Position numbers and translations under genes: made by a program. From Adineta ricciae (taxonomy: Eukaryota; Rotifera; Eurotatoria; Adinetida; Adinetidae), in contig CAJNOJ010000076.1 in NCBI GenBank assembly GCA_905250025.1, forward strand, positions 186,001-250,000: 64,000 nucleotides of DNA. Reading direction: 5' to 3'. Shown here piece after piece: positions 35,305 through 48,304 of the stretch (its first letter is position 1; each line of letters begins with the position of its first letter). The notes beneath the pieces were generated by a model. It saw only the letters and a list, made by a program, of their open reading frames with translations, did no database searches and was not told the DNA's origin.

Positions 35305-38300
35305 ATGTTTTTCAGATCGATCACAACGGTTTTAACACCTCGTTTTCGACTATTCATTCACCAGTTTTATCATCTCCGAGCACGACAATTTTCGGTTTCA
35401 ACTACAGTATGCTACACAACTTTGTCAATTGGAAATAACTCTTTTTTCGTTAGGTTCACAAATCTTGGCAAAAAATTCAAAGAAAATACATGGGTGAACC
35501 AGAGAAAAAATCAACACTTACAGAAGTATGATCGAACTCCAGCGCGTTAGTTGTAAACATTATCGATTCTTTAGTTAAACCCGCCGCCAGAATATATTGA
35601 TCATCGTATTAAAATCTGGGATGAATTAAAGGCTAAATATCAAAATCATATTGCAGCACAGCCGCAAGTAGATATTACAATTACATTGCCTGATGGAAAA
35701 ACATTACCTGGTAAATCATGGAAAACAACTCCATTTGACATTGCTCAGGGTATTAGGTATGATCCAATGATTGAGTCTTGACAATGGATGTTACAGAAAC
35801 TGCTTTTGAATGCTTTTAGTCAAGGATTAGCGGCCGCGACGGTGATTTCTAAGGTCAATGGTGAATTGTGGGATCTGGAGCGACCATTCGAAAAAGATTC
35901 AACATTACAATTGATTAAATTCGATGACGAACAAGGTAGAATTTTGTTTGATCGAATATGCCGATGATAAACTCTGCCGGAATAGGAAAACAAGTCTTCT
36001 GGCATTCAACGGCACATATTATGGGTGAAGCAATGGAATTATGCTATGGTGGTTGTTTATGTTATGGACCCCCGATTGAACAAGGTTTCTACTACGATAT
36101 GTATCTCGAAAATCGGTATGTTATGACATTGTTTTTGGAAAGGAAAACATGCAATTGAATTCATTCATTCCCCTAGAACGGTATCAGGTCTTGATTATGA
36201 ACAAATCGAAAAGACAATGAAACGTATTGTTAAAGAAGAACAACCATTTGAGCGTTTGGAAATTTCCAAAGAAGATTTGTTACGATTGTTTGGTGTAAGA
36301 CATCTTTTTTGTCTGATCGAACATTCGTGCTCACTTTGTTGTCTATTTAGTACAATCCATTTAAAGTTCGAATCTTGAATGAGAAGGTTCATACACCTAC
36401 AACAACTGTCTATCGGTAAACAGATAGAAATGTAAACGAAGCGAAATATTGAGAAGAATATGAAACTATTTAGGTGCGGGCCATTGATTGATCTTTGTCG
36501 AGGTCCACATATTCGTCATACAGGCAAAGTAAAGGCTTTTGCTGTTACAAAGGTGAGAAGAAATGGAAGATTGTTTACGATTGACAACCATAAACGATTC
36601 GTAGAATTCGTCAACATATTGGGAAGGTGATCAAACACGGGAAACATTACAACGTATTTATGGAATTTCGTTTCCTGATCCTAAACAATTGAAAGAGTGG
36701 AAAACCATACAAGAAGAAGCCGCCAAGCGAAACCATCGAAAGATCGGTCTCGAACAAGATCTCTTCTTTTTCCACGAACTCAGTCCTGGCTCGTGTTTCT
36801 TCTATCCGAAAGGAGCATATATTTACAATAAGCTTATTGAATTCATTCGCGTAAGCTTAATGAAAATCTTTCTTCATTCATCAAAATAATCTTTTATTTA
36901 GAGTGAATATCGTAAACGTGGTTATCAAGAAGTTATTTCACCGAATATTTACAATTCCAAACTATGGAAAACATCTGGACATTGGGATCACTATGCAGTG
37001 AGTTAACCTTCATGACATGACTTTTTCGTAGCTGTTTACCTCGTTTAGGAAAATATGTTTCGAACAGAAATTGAAAAAGAAATCTATGCACTCAAACCGA
37101 TGAACTGTCCAGGACACTGGTAAACACTGAAATCTCCTATTGACATTGATCATCCATGGTTTTCCGTGTCTAGTCTCATGTTTGCATCACGACTTCGTTC
37201 GTGGAGAGAATTACCATTGCGTATGGCTGATTTCGGTGTTTTACATCGAAATGAATTATCTGGCGCTTTGAGTGGTCTTACACGTGTACGAAGATTCCAA
37301 CAAGATGATGCTCACATATTCTGTGCTCAATCACACGTACGAAATATCGAAGACAGTCATTGTTTATATCCATATTTCTATCTTTAGATCAAAGATGAAA
37401 TCGAAGGTTGTTTACAATTTTTGAAACATGTCTATGGTATTTTTGGTTTTACATTTGAATTGAAATTATCAACAAGACCTGAGAGTTATCTTGGTGAACT
37501 TGAAACATGGAATCGAGCTGAGAGCCAACTCGAAGAAGCACTCAATTCATTCGGCTATCCATGGAAAGTCGATCCTGGAGATGGAGCTTTCTACGGTCCA
37601 AAAATTGATATTACAATTCGAGATGCTCTACAACGTGCTCACCAATGTGCAACAATTCAATTGGACTTTCAATTACCAATTCGTTTTGAACTCCAATATC
37701 AAACGTAAGATTAACCAAAAGTCAAACTATCACTCATACATACGAATATATACATTTAGAGATGAACAAGGTGAACTTCAAAGACCAGTTATTATTCATC
37801 GAGCTATATTAGGTTCAATCGAACGTATGATTGCTATACTCACAGAATCATTTGGTGGAAAATGGTATGATGATTTGTTTTGTTTAGATCTGTTCGAGAG
37901 AGCAAATAGGACACATTCAAACTTTTTTCTTTAGGCCTTTCTGGTTATCACCACGTCAGTTGGCGATTGTACCGATTGTACCATCATTGGACCCGTATGC
38001 TCAAGAAATTCAAAAGAAGATCTGGGATGCTGGATTTCAAGTCGATTGTGATTTAGATTCAGGTACAACATTGAATAAGAAGATTCGCCAAAACCAATTG
38101 GCTCAATACAATTTCATTGGTGGTAAGAGATCTGTTTTTAGTGAAGAACACTGTCGTTCGCTACTCATTTGATTGCTTCGTTCTAGTCGTTGGTCAACAG
38201 GAACAAAAGAATGGTACAATTAACATTCGTACACGTGACAATAAACAACATGGCGAATTCTCTATCGACGAAGTCATCAAACGTTTCCGTGAACTAGCGG

Positions 38301-38422
38301 AATCGCGTACAAACCATGCTGAAGATGAGTTCGCTGGCTCAGCAGTAGATAGTAACGTTGCTGGTGCAACATCGCAGCTACAATCTTCAAATCTATCCGA
38401 AGGACAAGGTGAAGAAAATTGA
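35305..38422 (+). CDS. TARS: Threonine--tRNA ligase, with possible mitochondrial and cytosolic starts
   Basis: Charges tRNA-Thr. Sixteen exons: 35305..35406, 35454..35525, 35575..35756, 35820..35935, 35986..36115, 36177..36294, 36351..36415, 36474..36552, 36605..36850, 36902..36997, 37049..37119, 37174..37336, 37388..37704, 37760..37864, 37935..38122, 38187..38422. They give 761 aa, all in phase. Domains are TGS (about 75-145), the editing domain with HSTAH and CRGPH metal/substrate residues, and the class II core with PMNCPGHC (zinc Cys) and [15 protein letters not shown] (motif 2). Motif 3 is [15 protein letters not shown]. The anticodon domain has [10 protein letters not shown]. The sequence follows eukaryotic cytosolic TARS. 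Exon 1 adds a basic, acid-free leader ([20 protein letters not shown]), typical of mitochondrial import. A second in-frame ATG at 35490 ([12 protein letters not shown]) would give a cytosolic form. Confidence 0.96.
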
Positions 38423-38600
38423 TAAACAACATTAAAGAAAACAAGAACATATTGACTTTTCAGTTGTTTTATTTTGAATGAAGATCTAACTCCGTTTTTT
38501 TTGGGCATTTGTTTTCGTTTTTCCTTTTCGTCATTCATATTAAGCTTTCAATAAACGGGAGATTGAGATATACGTTTAATGATTTTATTTATACAGAAAA

Positions 38601-39080
38601 CTAAACATGCTGTTTATCATTCAGATGGCCTTTGACTTTGATTCTCGATGACAGTGTCGTTGTTGTCGAACGCTTTCGTTGATCTTTCGTCAGTTTTCGT
38701 GGTTTATTTACCTTGACACCTGTTTTGCCTTTGTGAAAAGCTCCAGGTTTTGCATTTAATGGTACTTTTTGTCGTTGTTTCGATTTCTGTGTACGATTTT
38801 CATTGGGCATTAATTGATGATCCTGTTCGTCCGCATGCTTTATCGTTCGATTGGATCTTCGTAATTGAGGTGACACAGAACGTCGTTTAGTTATTTTAAT
38901 ATCATTATGTTCATGGATATGATCATGATTCTGAGCAGAACGTTTATGAGACGAATGCTTTTTTGATACAGCATTATTTACCGCAAAGTCGAACGCAATA
39001 TAGATAGTAAGGACAGTAATAACGAACAAAACAGAAGCGAGAATTTGTGTAATACGTTTCATAATGACATATCTCACCAT
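38601..39080 (-). CDS. Small single-pass membrane protein with a basic tail (unknown)
   Basis: An uninterrupted frame of 159 aa. The start could be ATG at 39080 (MVRYVIMKR) or the Met seven codons on (MKRITQ). A single hydrophobic segment (QILASVLFVITVLTIYIAFDF, about residues 12-32) is followed by about 125 very basic residues: His-rich (HDHIHEH) then Lys/Arg-rich (KLTKDQRKRS), with few hydrophobics. This suggests a signal-anchor protein or a secreted basic peptide precursor. I recognise no family. Its 3' end faces that of the synthetase gene 180 bp away. A random frame of this length in AT-rich DNA is possible but the composition is not what A/T bias gives. Confidence 0.55.
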   Translation of the reverse strand: MVRYVIMKRITQILASVLFVITVLTIYIAFDFAVNNAVSKKHSSHKRSAQNHDHIHEHNDIKITKRRSVSPQLRRSNRTIKHADEQDHQLMPNENRTQKSKQRQKVPLNAKPGAFHKGKTGVKVNKPRKLTKDQRKRSTTTTLSSRIKVKGHLNDKQHV

Positions 39081-39912
39081 TAGAATACCATACTGAAGAT
39101 GTTATTTAATATTAATACGAAGAAATGATCATTATTAATTGTGAAGATAAAATCCATTTATAAATACTAGAAAAAAAATGAGATGTACATAGAAAATCTT
39201 AATCGAGCAGAGAAATAAATCAAAATGTCTTTATTAGAAATATATGTGTACATATATTATCGGTAAATGAAATCGAAATCAGACCGAACGAATATGATCA
39301 CTTGTTTTTTTTTTCATCGTCTTTATAATGCTGTTGAAATCATTCTTACAACTTTTCTTTCCTTCTTTTTTTTCTCTTCTCAACTTCGAACAATTTTTGC
39401 AGACAGAAAATGAGAATCTTTCTGTGATTTTTTCATTTTTCTCTCGTTCTTTTTCTTCTTTCATCACGGTTACATTTGCACATACGATCGGAGCTGTATT
39501 CCTTCAGCTGACATATGCGCATACCCGTGCATTATTTGTCGTTGCTGTCGCGTTCTCTCTTTTACTCACTTACGCGTTTATTTCATTCGTTCGTCTCTGA
39601 CGCAATGCACACTATACCCACACATCAGTTCTCTCTTTTTCATACTACTTTGGATATTCAAAATTTGTGACAAAGAAAACAGGCGTTATAATAACTCTAA
39701 ACAATTGCATGTGTACTATAACATTGATTTGTTGTTTTTTTGACCAACTATTAAGTATATCGAGTATGAGATGAAAGTGTACGCACATAAATGCATGCTG
39801 CGATGAAAAATAACTGGTGGTGAAAGGAATACAACGCGTTTTAATATCAAAGCAAACAAAATAATACATCAGAAACATCTTTTCTCATTCATTGGAATTT
39901 TTTGTTGAAGAT
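39081..39912. other. Divergent intergenic region, T/C-rich
   Basis: Contains a long pyrimidine-rich stretch (39340-39470). The 90-aa plus-strand frame at 39328-39600 is F/S/L-rich from base composition and is not called. Serves as upstream DNA for the M20 peptidase gene. Confidence 0.5.
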
Positions 39913-41662
39913 ATGTTTCGTTACATTGCTTTGAGTGTATTCTTGCTCTTTTTGGCGATTCTACTCTTCCGCACGTTTGTGATATTTACACCTGACAAAG
40001 CAATATTCGAACCATGCTCATCGACAAGTGACAATCATTCCTTGCATTTCGATCAACAACGTCTACAAGCATTTCAAACTTTACTTCAATTTCAAACGAT
40101 ATCCTATTCGGAAGATCGTCAAAATGTCGAAGAAATGAAAAAATGTCGAGACTTCATCAAGAAACACTATCATGGCTTGCTCAAAAGATATCCAAACTTT
40201 GTTCAGCTTCACAGTATTGCTGAATATTCGTTATTATTTTCTATTCAAGGCAAAAATTCAAGTTTAAAACCATTCCTTCTATCAGCTCATATGGATGTGG
40301 TGCCTGCAGGCAACGTCGAACGATGGAAACATCCGCCATTTAGTGGTTATGCAGATGAAGAATTCATTTTTGCACGTGGTACATTGGATGATAAGTAATA
40401 TTTACAGGCGAGTACGCATTCGGTTTGTTGCATTTCTACGATGATTTTCAGAGGAAACGTTTTTACTATGATGGAAGCCGTTCAGGTATGGGAAATATGC
40501 ATGTTGAGCTGAATGCTTATTCATTTTGTAGACTCATTGTATTAGTCTGTATTGTGTATTGTTATTTATTTCTTTGGTTATATTTAGGAGTATTTGAACG
40601 TTTACGGACAGCCATTTCGAACATTCTATGTAGCTTTGACACATGATGAAGAAATCGGTGTTGCAGGTGCTAGTGGTGTTTCTCGATATCTATCTGAACA
40701 GCCATTTGGTCGAGATGGACAGTTCGAATTTGTGCTTGATGAGGGAACAGTGATTATGGAAGAAGCATTTCCAACATTGAATAATCCTCTCGCCCTCATT
40801 GCTGTTGCAGAAAAAGGATTTTTGTCTGCGGAATATCGTGTGAATGTCGCTCCTGGACATTCCAGTATGCCAGTAACGCCTACAGCGATCGGTATTTTAG
40901 CACGCGCGATAGATAAAGTTGAAAGTACGCCACAACCGTCACGATTTGGTCAAGGACCTGAAATGAGTCTTCTACTCACTGTCACACCTTATTTATCATT
41001 TCCTTTACGACTTGTGATGAGCAATATGTGGTTATTTGGACCTGTGGTTCAATGGGTTCTCACTTTGAAACCAGGAACCAATGCTTTACAACGATCTACA
41101 ACAGCAATAACGTTGATTAATGGCGGAGAGAAAGATAATGTTTTGCCAACATCAGCATCTGCTACCATCAATCGTAAGGAACACCATGCGAAAAAAGAAT
41201 ATATCTAATTTTGCTTTCTCGATAGATCGTCTTCATACTGCAGATTCCTGTCGACGTGTGCTCGAAACCAATCGTGCAATAATCAATGATGATCGTGTTA
41301 CTGCTCGAATAAAAACATGTTCGGAACCATCACCTGTTTCGCCATTTGGAAAAGATGTCTATGCATATCGTGTCCTTGAACAGACTATTCGTCAAACATT
41401 TGAACAGAGCCGGCAACCGATTATTGTCGTACCTGGTCTAATGTTAGGTGCAACAGATAGCAGATCATACACAAATTTATCGAAAAATTTATATCGATTT
41501 TCTCCATTTATCTATCGACATGATGATTTAAACCGTCTGCATGGTGACAATGAACGCATTCGACACAAAGATATGCAACGCGGTTTGAACTTTTACTTTC
41601 ATTTAATTGTCAACAATCAACTAGAAAATCTACCCTTACCAAAATTCAAATCAGAATTTTGA
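39913..41662 (+). CDS. M20 metallopeptidase, PM20D1-like (N-acyl-amino-acid synthase/hydrolase)
   Basis: Zinc enzyme; the animal PM20D1 forms and splits N-fatty-acyl amino acids outside the cell. Exons 39913..40394, 40452..40485, 40588..41173, 41226..41662 give 512 aa, near the family length. The start is the ATG at 39913 (the frame is open further up but has no ATG). A hydrophobic N-terminus (IALSVFLLFLAILLF) is a signal peptide or anchor. Metal site motifs are all present: SAHMDVVPAG (His near residue 126), GTLDDKGN (bridging Asp), HDEEIG (general-base Glu and metal Glu), LDEGT, and the C-terminal NHRLHTAD at the exon 4 start. The dimerisation lid lies between VNVAPGHSSMP and GGEKDNVLP. AATAAA is at 41716. 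Confidence 0.92.
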
Positions 41663-43811
41663 ACAGTCTTTCTTCTATTTTACCTCTAACTTTCATTTGT
41701 GATCAATTTTTTTACAATAAAATAAAAAATGACCTTTGTCACATTGAGTACATAAATATCATCAAAATATACAATCTCTCTTTTCACCTTTCTTCTTTAA
41801 CTACTTATGATTTGATGTTTGTTCGCGCTCTTTTTTTATACATACTTATATACATCTACATGCCTCAACACCCTTCTCTACATTATATATGTGCACGCGT
41901 CATCTCAATACTCTAATGGTCAACATTACTATGACAATGAGCTACTCGTCATTTACTTTGTTGTTTAGCATGCTGCAATTTCTTCTCATACGTACCGCCC
42001 TCTATTACATAGAAACGAAATTGAATAGCGTCTTGCGGGCTGATACTCATGCATTTGATAGGATTCATTCATATGTTCATATATGAGCACTGTGCAAACA
42101 GACAGACACCTCAACACATTCTTATCGGCACACACACATACACACACACGAGTCGTACGCTGATCCCGGTATCATTTTGTTCATCACTAACAACGATCGA
42201 GTCTGTCTTCTCTATTCGGAATAGAAAGTCGACTCACCATCAATAATCCCTTCGCTATTCTTGATTAAATATTATTACATCGGCAAAGTATTTATCTAGG
42301 TAAGTCTACATCGCATCGTAAGGAACAAGCCTTTATTCATCTCATTTTCTTTGATTTCTCTATTCATTAAAGCTCATTTTATGGTCTATTAGAATAAAAT
42401 GTCCAAGGACGCATTTCATTGACACATAGAGAAAAATCCAATCTAATATGACATATTTAAATGAAATCAGATTGGTTTTTCTCTTTCATTTATCGAAACT
42501 AGTAAACAATTGATAGGAGAATATACATTTATCAACTAGACTAGACTCTTGATTACATCAGAATATTGTGATCTATTTTGACACATCGATTATATCGAAA
42601 AAGAGAGAAATGATTCCTTGTGAACGAGGTTATCTTTCTTTCTGTTAAAGATACTAATTCAATCATTAGTCATTACTCAAGGTTAAGTGAGAAATCTGTA
42701 TAAAGAGATAGTAACCTTTGACTGTGATTGTGCAAGAACGTTTGTCTTTTTCTTTTCTAACTTCGTTGTCGCGTGACGTGATAACCGCACCGATGATGGT
42801 GATATGTTTATTTCGTATCTTCTCTTTCTTTTTCTTTCGTTTTTAATTTGTCCTTTTCAAAGAAAGACAACATAAACCGCATGCAATGATTTCACTTATT
42901 TCATCGTACATCGTCGCGTCTGTTTGTCTTCCATAGATATTCTTTCTTCTTTTGATTTTTTTTCGTAAAATTAAGTCAAACAACAACGTCATGATCATGT
43001 TTGGAATTACAATGGACAAGGTATTAGTTAGCTTGCTTTCTTGCTTCTGGCTATTGCTTTTTCTCTTCAACTGCAAAAATTTCAAGTAGTGATTCGTATA
43101 AAAACAAGAATAAAGAGAAAAAGAATCGATAGTGAATGAAAGAATGACTATTCATGTAAATATGCACACACATATACAGATGAGGAGAATGCTATAAGTT
43201 ACATGATGTAGTGTGCGCAACCGTACAAACAATTGTCCGTGTTGACATAAAAGATTTCTCAATGACAAGAGACTAAATAATGAGAAATGTGTGAAGGAAG
43301 CTGTTTCAAGTTTTTCTCTCGTTTTAAAAATACACAGAGAGAGAGAGGAAGGGAGAGAAAGGGTTTTTCATGTCATTTTGTACGAAGATTGAAATGATTT
43401 AAATAGATGTGTGTCGGATTGTTAATGAATCGAAATTCGAATTTAAATAGTTCGAGTAAGATATCTTGTTATTGATGAATGAAAAATGATCTACATGCTT
43501 ACTTATCTCTATTCATTCGTTCGCGTGTATTTACGAGAAAAAAAATGAAATGAAATCGATCAGAATAGGAAGATTATCGATGTTGTTCATTCTTATCACC
43601 TTTTTCTTCATAATGAACATGCAATAGAGGAAGTTAGAAGCTTAGTTCAAGAAACAATGTAGCATATCTATCGGTAGTACTTATAATATATACAAAACTG
43701 ACTGTAAATTAGTGTAACTGCTGTTACCCCTGTTCTTTGTTCGTTTTTTTTTCTTTCCCTTTCTTTTTTCTCCTCTCTCTCTCTCTTCTCCTAATGTGTT
43801 CTAGCTCGACG
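41663..43811. other. 2.1-kb gene-free region
   Basis: AT-rich DNA between the M20 peptidase and the coiled-coil gene. It holds a CA repeat (42129-42149), a GA-rich run (43331-43362) and a pyrimidine tract (43741-43804) that ends in TCTAG 7 nt before the next start codon. Frames such as 42843-43085 (-) are not supported. Confidence 0.5.
42129..42149. repeat. (CA)n microsatellite, interrupted
   Basis: Ten or so CA units with one TA interruption. Confidence 0.9.
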
Positions 43812-46800
43812 ATGGGAACTTGCACATCAACTGCAAGACATCGACAGAAGCTGCCACAACAGTCGCAGCCTAATCGACCAACATCAAAGAGCTCAATTGT
43901 ATTTGATATCGATTCTCCTCCACCCTTACCACCATTACCGTCAACTGCGTTTCCTAATCAACAACATCAACAATCTCAATCTCTATTTACAGATTTTGAT
44001 CTTTTATCACCCTCATTGATAAAACCAATCTTTCATTCGACAGATACACCCAGCTTGATACAATTCTATTCGTCGTTTGCTCATACCAACAGTAACGTTA
44101 ACAATAATAATTCGAATACCATCAATAGAATGTCTTCATCTTCATCTTCATCGATTACACATATTCCAGCACGACCGCCGGTTGCAAAAACTCGTTTACC
44201 CATATATCATGTTCCACAAGTAACCGCTCCAGCACCTATACGACCGAAAGAGATTACGTCAATGATTGCTCCAACAAATCCCACAGGTAATCTAAAACTT
44301 CAAACTGTTTCTTTGTATATTTTTATTACACGTTTCATTCACAAGCGCTTTATATGTTATTAGTATCATTGATATCTTCATAAGATTATACAAATACATC
44401 TGGTTAATGTCTCTTATTTCTGCTACATATCTGTATTACTCTCGTCTTCTTTACTTTTCAAGTGTTTGATCTGTTCATACACTTCAACAGTAGTAATTGT
44501 GCAGCAGTTCGACACGAGCATAAACGTTCACATGATTGTTATTTCGTTCGAATTTATATGCGTATGTACATCGAGTTCTGTGAATAGAACAGTTGTACAC
44601 CTATGCCATTGCTATTCGAACTAGGGGTCATTCTTCTTTTCTTTTGTCTATTTAAGGAAAGAAGAAAAAAGAGTCAATGTCGATGTGCAGTAAGCTGCCC
44701 GACCCTATAGGCTGCTCGTATATGAATCATCGAGAGGAAAAAATTAATTCTACTTCTCCTCTCTACGGCAGGCACGATCATTTTTTTTTCAATAGTACTT
44801 TTTTTCTATGCAGTACGTTGATTCTTTCTCTTGCCGTATGTCTTGCTTCCTTATTGAATGAAGGTGACAAAAAAAAATGTATAGACAAGAAAAAATAACA
44901 AATTCGAAAACGAACGAACAAAAATGTCAATGCTTATCGAATCAACAATCGTTTTTTTTTGTCTATCGAATTCCTTCTGAATCCACTTTTTCAACTATTG
45001 TTATTGCTATCATCATCGAGACATTTTCTTTTGTTTAGGTTCCATAAGACCAACAATGTCAATAACGAATCGTCCACCACCACCAACTACGATGCAAACT
45101 CGCTTTGGCTTTATACCACGGCCAGCCGTGCCTTCAGGACAACAAGTTCGAACATCAACATTTGCAACACGTAGTCGATCGATTAGTCCAACATCAACAG
45201 CTAGTGCAAACTCTTCATCATCTTCGCACGCTCCCCAGCAGCTATCGAAAACGCAAACTCTAACAAAAACAACACCGACTCGAACGAAACCTTCTTCGTC
45301 GCCTACTGCAAACGATACTCCGAAACATAAACTCATCGTATCTTCACGGCCTCGGGAGGCTTCTGCAACAAGAAGCATTGCTAGACCAACTTCTCACGTT
45401 TCGACATCAGCTAATCAATTACGTTCGCGAACACCATCACGAACTTCTACAACATCTCTAACATCGTCGGGTGCATCGACAGTCCCCTCCCTGTCTATTC
45501 CAACATCCGTACAGCCAACAACAATCAACAGCACTGCCAAAAATGACGTTAGCGCAATACGTGACCGTTACAGAGTACAACAACGCATGAATTTCTTTAC
45601 ACGCCGTACACCAGTATCAACAGCAAATGGCTCTCCTATCGCTAGTTCAGTGAAAGCAACTGAACCTTTAAATACCAATAAAGATAAGAAACAATCAGTA
45701 CCGCCATCCAAACTTTCTCCAGCAAATAATTCTGTAAAAGCACACGATCTACTCCAAAAAGATGACTTTATCTTTTGTTCTCTCTAGACCAATGATTCTA
45801 AAGCGGCCACACCTCCGCAATCAACTTCATCTCAGGGTAATTCAATGTATACCAAAGGATCATCATCGTCCAATCATCCTCCATCTACGCATCTGTCACA
45901 AAGTGGTAAACATCGACAACGGGCTATAAGCATGCTATCTTCATCATCTGCTATCTCGAATGTACTTAATCAAGATGCACTACTTGAAGATGATAATTGT
46001 AGTCTGAAATCGGAAGACCTAATGTGCGATTATGATGATACATTAACACTCGATTCTCTTAGCAAAAAGTAAGTTGTCATTATTTGCATTTAAATACATC
46101 GTGTGTTTAGGTGTTGTTTTTCTTCAATGTCAATATATCTTGATAATTTTTCGTTTAGTTTAAGTGAACGAACAGATTCATGTTCATCAACTTCATTAAC
46201 AAACGAACCAAATAAAAAACATTCTTCGGTCATCTCAACCACTCCAACGAAACCAAATATTCTTGTAAATCAATCGAAATCAAAAGAACATCGATCATCC
46301 GCCCTCGTCAATGGTTCGACAGCAATGAATGACAAAATAAATGGAAATTTACGTGACACACTCGATGAATTAAATCGATTAAATAATCGACTAGAGAATG
46401 GACTCGATCATGAAAATAACCGGTAAGAAAACTTATCGAATAGCAACTCGTTCATATTCATTCTTCGAAGGCGAATACCAGCGCGTTCGTTTTCATTAAA
46501 ACCACCACCGAATTATTTGCCGCCACTCGAAGATGCTGAGCAAATAACCATGGATGTAGAATCATATCGACAAGTAATGAAAGATGTTATGGTTGTTAAA
46601 ACAGTCCTCCATCAACTTGATCGATTACTTAAACATTCCGATGGTGCCAATATGACGGTGCGTGTGATTTATTTGAAGCTTTAGAAACACATTACTTCTT
46701 CTCGTTTCATAGGATTCGATGATGGGTTCCTTTCATGAATTTCACGAGTCAGTATGTAATTCGAGACGGTATTCATCAAGTACTGAAGGAACTATCCGAA

Positions 46801-47330
46801 GTTCAATCGACGAAAATTCTTCATACGATGATCTGCTAAAAGTATGATTATGAATACCTTTTCCTTTTGTTTATCAATGTGAAATCTTATTTAAGGAGAT
46901 AATAGCACTACGCAAAGAGAAGGAACAAGATAAGCAAACAATTAAATTATTACAAGAACAAATGGTTTGTTTGTTTTTTGAAAGATTTGAAAAATTCATC
47001 TAGCTTATCTTTTTTTATCTTCGTTTAGTACAAATATTCCAGTCAAACAAACAATTGATCTATGTTCTAACCTTCGTTTCTTCATTATTCGTATTTTTTA
47101 TTTTCTACTGATGATTAACTTTCTAATGAATAATGTTTATTACTTTTCTGGAATTCTTAAGTATAATTTCTATTTAAATTTTCATTCGAAACACAAAGCA
47201 AGCGCATGGGGAGTCACCCAAACCGCCAACTTTGCTTGAAAAAACGATACAGCCGAATGAATATGATACACTGACAGCACCCTCATGTCCAGATCTTCAC
47301 AGACGCGTAACTTTCTGCGATGCGCTATGA
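43812..47330 (+). CDS. Serine-rich coiled-coil protein (CCSER-like), possibly myristoylated, two alternative 3' ends
   Basis: Exons 43812..44286, 45039..45733, 45788..46068, 46159..46422, 46471..46657, 46713..46841, 46896..46964, then either 47029..47058 (ends YKYSSQTNN, 709 aa) or 47199..47330 (ends RRVTFCDAL, 743 aa). Both last exons fit the phase. The ATG context and MGTCTS give a consensus N-myristoylation site (Gly2, Ser6) with a Cys4 that could be palmitoylated. The middle is disordered and very rich in Ser, Thr and Pro (RSRSISPTSTA; LPSTAFPNQQHQQ). Near the C-terminus lie conserved-looking helices: DVESYRQVMKDVMVVKTVLHQL and a coiled coil LLKEIIALRKEKEQDKQTIKLL. Composition and the SYRQVMKDV-type helix suggest the CCSER1/2 (FAM190) family, but I am not sure. 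A T-H-I-P with basic residues after it may bind EB proteins. Intron 1 is 752 nt, about ten times the local norm. Confidence 0.7.
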
Positions 47331-48304
47331 CTATATCATGTCATGGCGTTTTCGAAGGAACAATTTAAGATTTCGATAGAGGATATTCACAAATTTCTGG
47401 CAATATGATTTGTGGTTAAAAACGGGTTGCATTGAACATCAAAGTTCAACGGTTAGAGAAGAATACAATTTAGAAAATAGGTAGATCATTCCAGATAATC
47501 TACTAACAATGTTCGACTATTCCAGTGGACGTTTTTGGAAAATCACAAAAATTAAATTGTAAGAATAAAGAATTACCGCTGTTAGTTTTATCGAAAGAGG
47601 AACATGAGTTGAGCAACTCCAGAGCAGATATAATTTGTCACGATTCACAAATGATACCATGCAATAGACAGATTGAATATTTAACTAATTCCCAACAAGA
47701 TGTCGAAAACAAATAATGTCAATCGTTTCCATGATTGAAATGTTTATGAATGGGAAGAAAGAAAAACTATTACGTATTTATTTGATATTCAATTAGAAAA
47801 GCAGTGCTCTCGTACTGAGAAGATTTGTTTCAAAAAATTTATTTGTTCTGTTAATAGTTAGTTATTTAATATAGTACAAATGATTGATTCTATTCCAATA
47901 AACAAATATTTTTCTTGAAAATCTTAAATGAACTATTCTAATGTCTTGTTTTGGTCCGTACAGACCTATTATTCTCATTATATTATGTGGAAAATTATTT
48001 TCTGCATGAGCAACATCACCGTCTCATTAAACGTTAATAAGTCTTTCTAATCGATCACTGACTATTTCCTCGAACCATTTATGTGACAGGTAAAGATTTT
48101 TCTTCTGCACATTCTCGCTTCTTGAATTTTTTTACTGGTGTAACATAAGAAAACGGCACTCGTTCCAATTACGGGCAAATAAGACTTTCTTTCTCTCGCT
48201 TTCTTTTCTCTTCCGTCAACATCAATGAAAAAAGAAAACGTTCGATTGAATATTTCAATTCAATCATAATCATCGACAGTCATTTGTTTCTCTAACAATC
48301 TTCT
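47331..48304. other. Intergenic between coiled-coil gene and TRPV gene
   Basis: Contains AATAAA at 47897-47902, likely the end of the coiled-coil transcript. The 63-aa frame at 47525-47716 has no family signal. No further feature is seen. Confidence 0.5.

Noticed and set aside
45013-45378. 121-aa reverse frame
   Set aside because: Antisense of the Ser/Thr-rich exon 2 of the coiled-coil gene.
47525-47716. 63-aa frame after the coiled-coil gene
   Set aside because: No conserved motif and it lies between stop and polyadenylation signal; 3' UTR.
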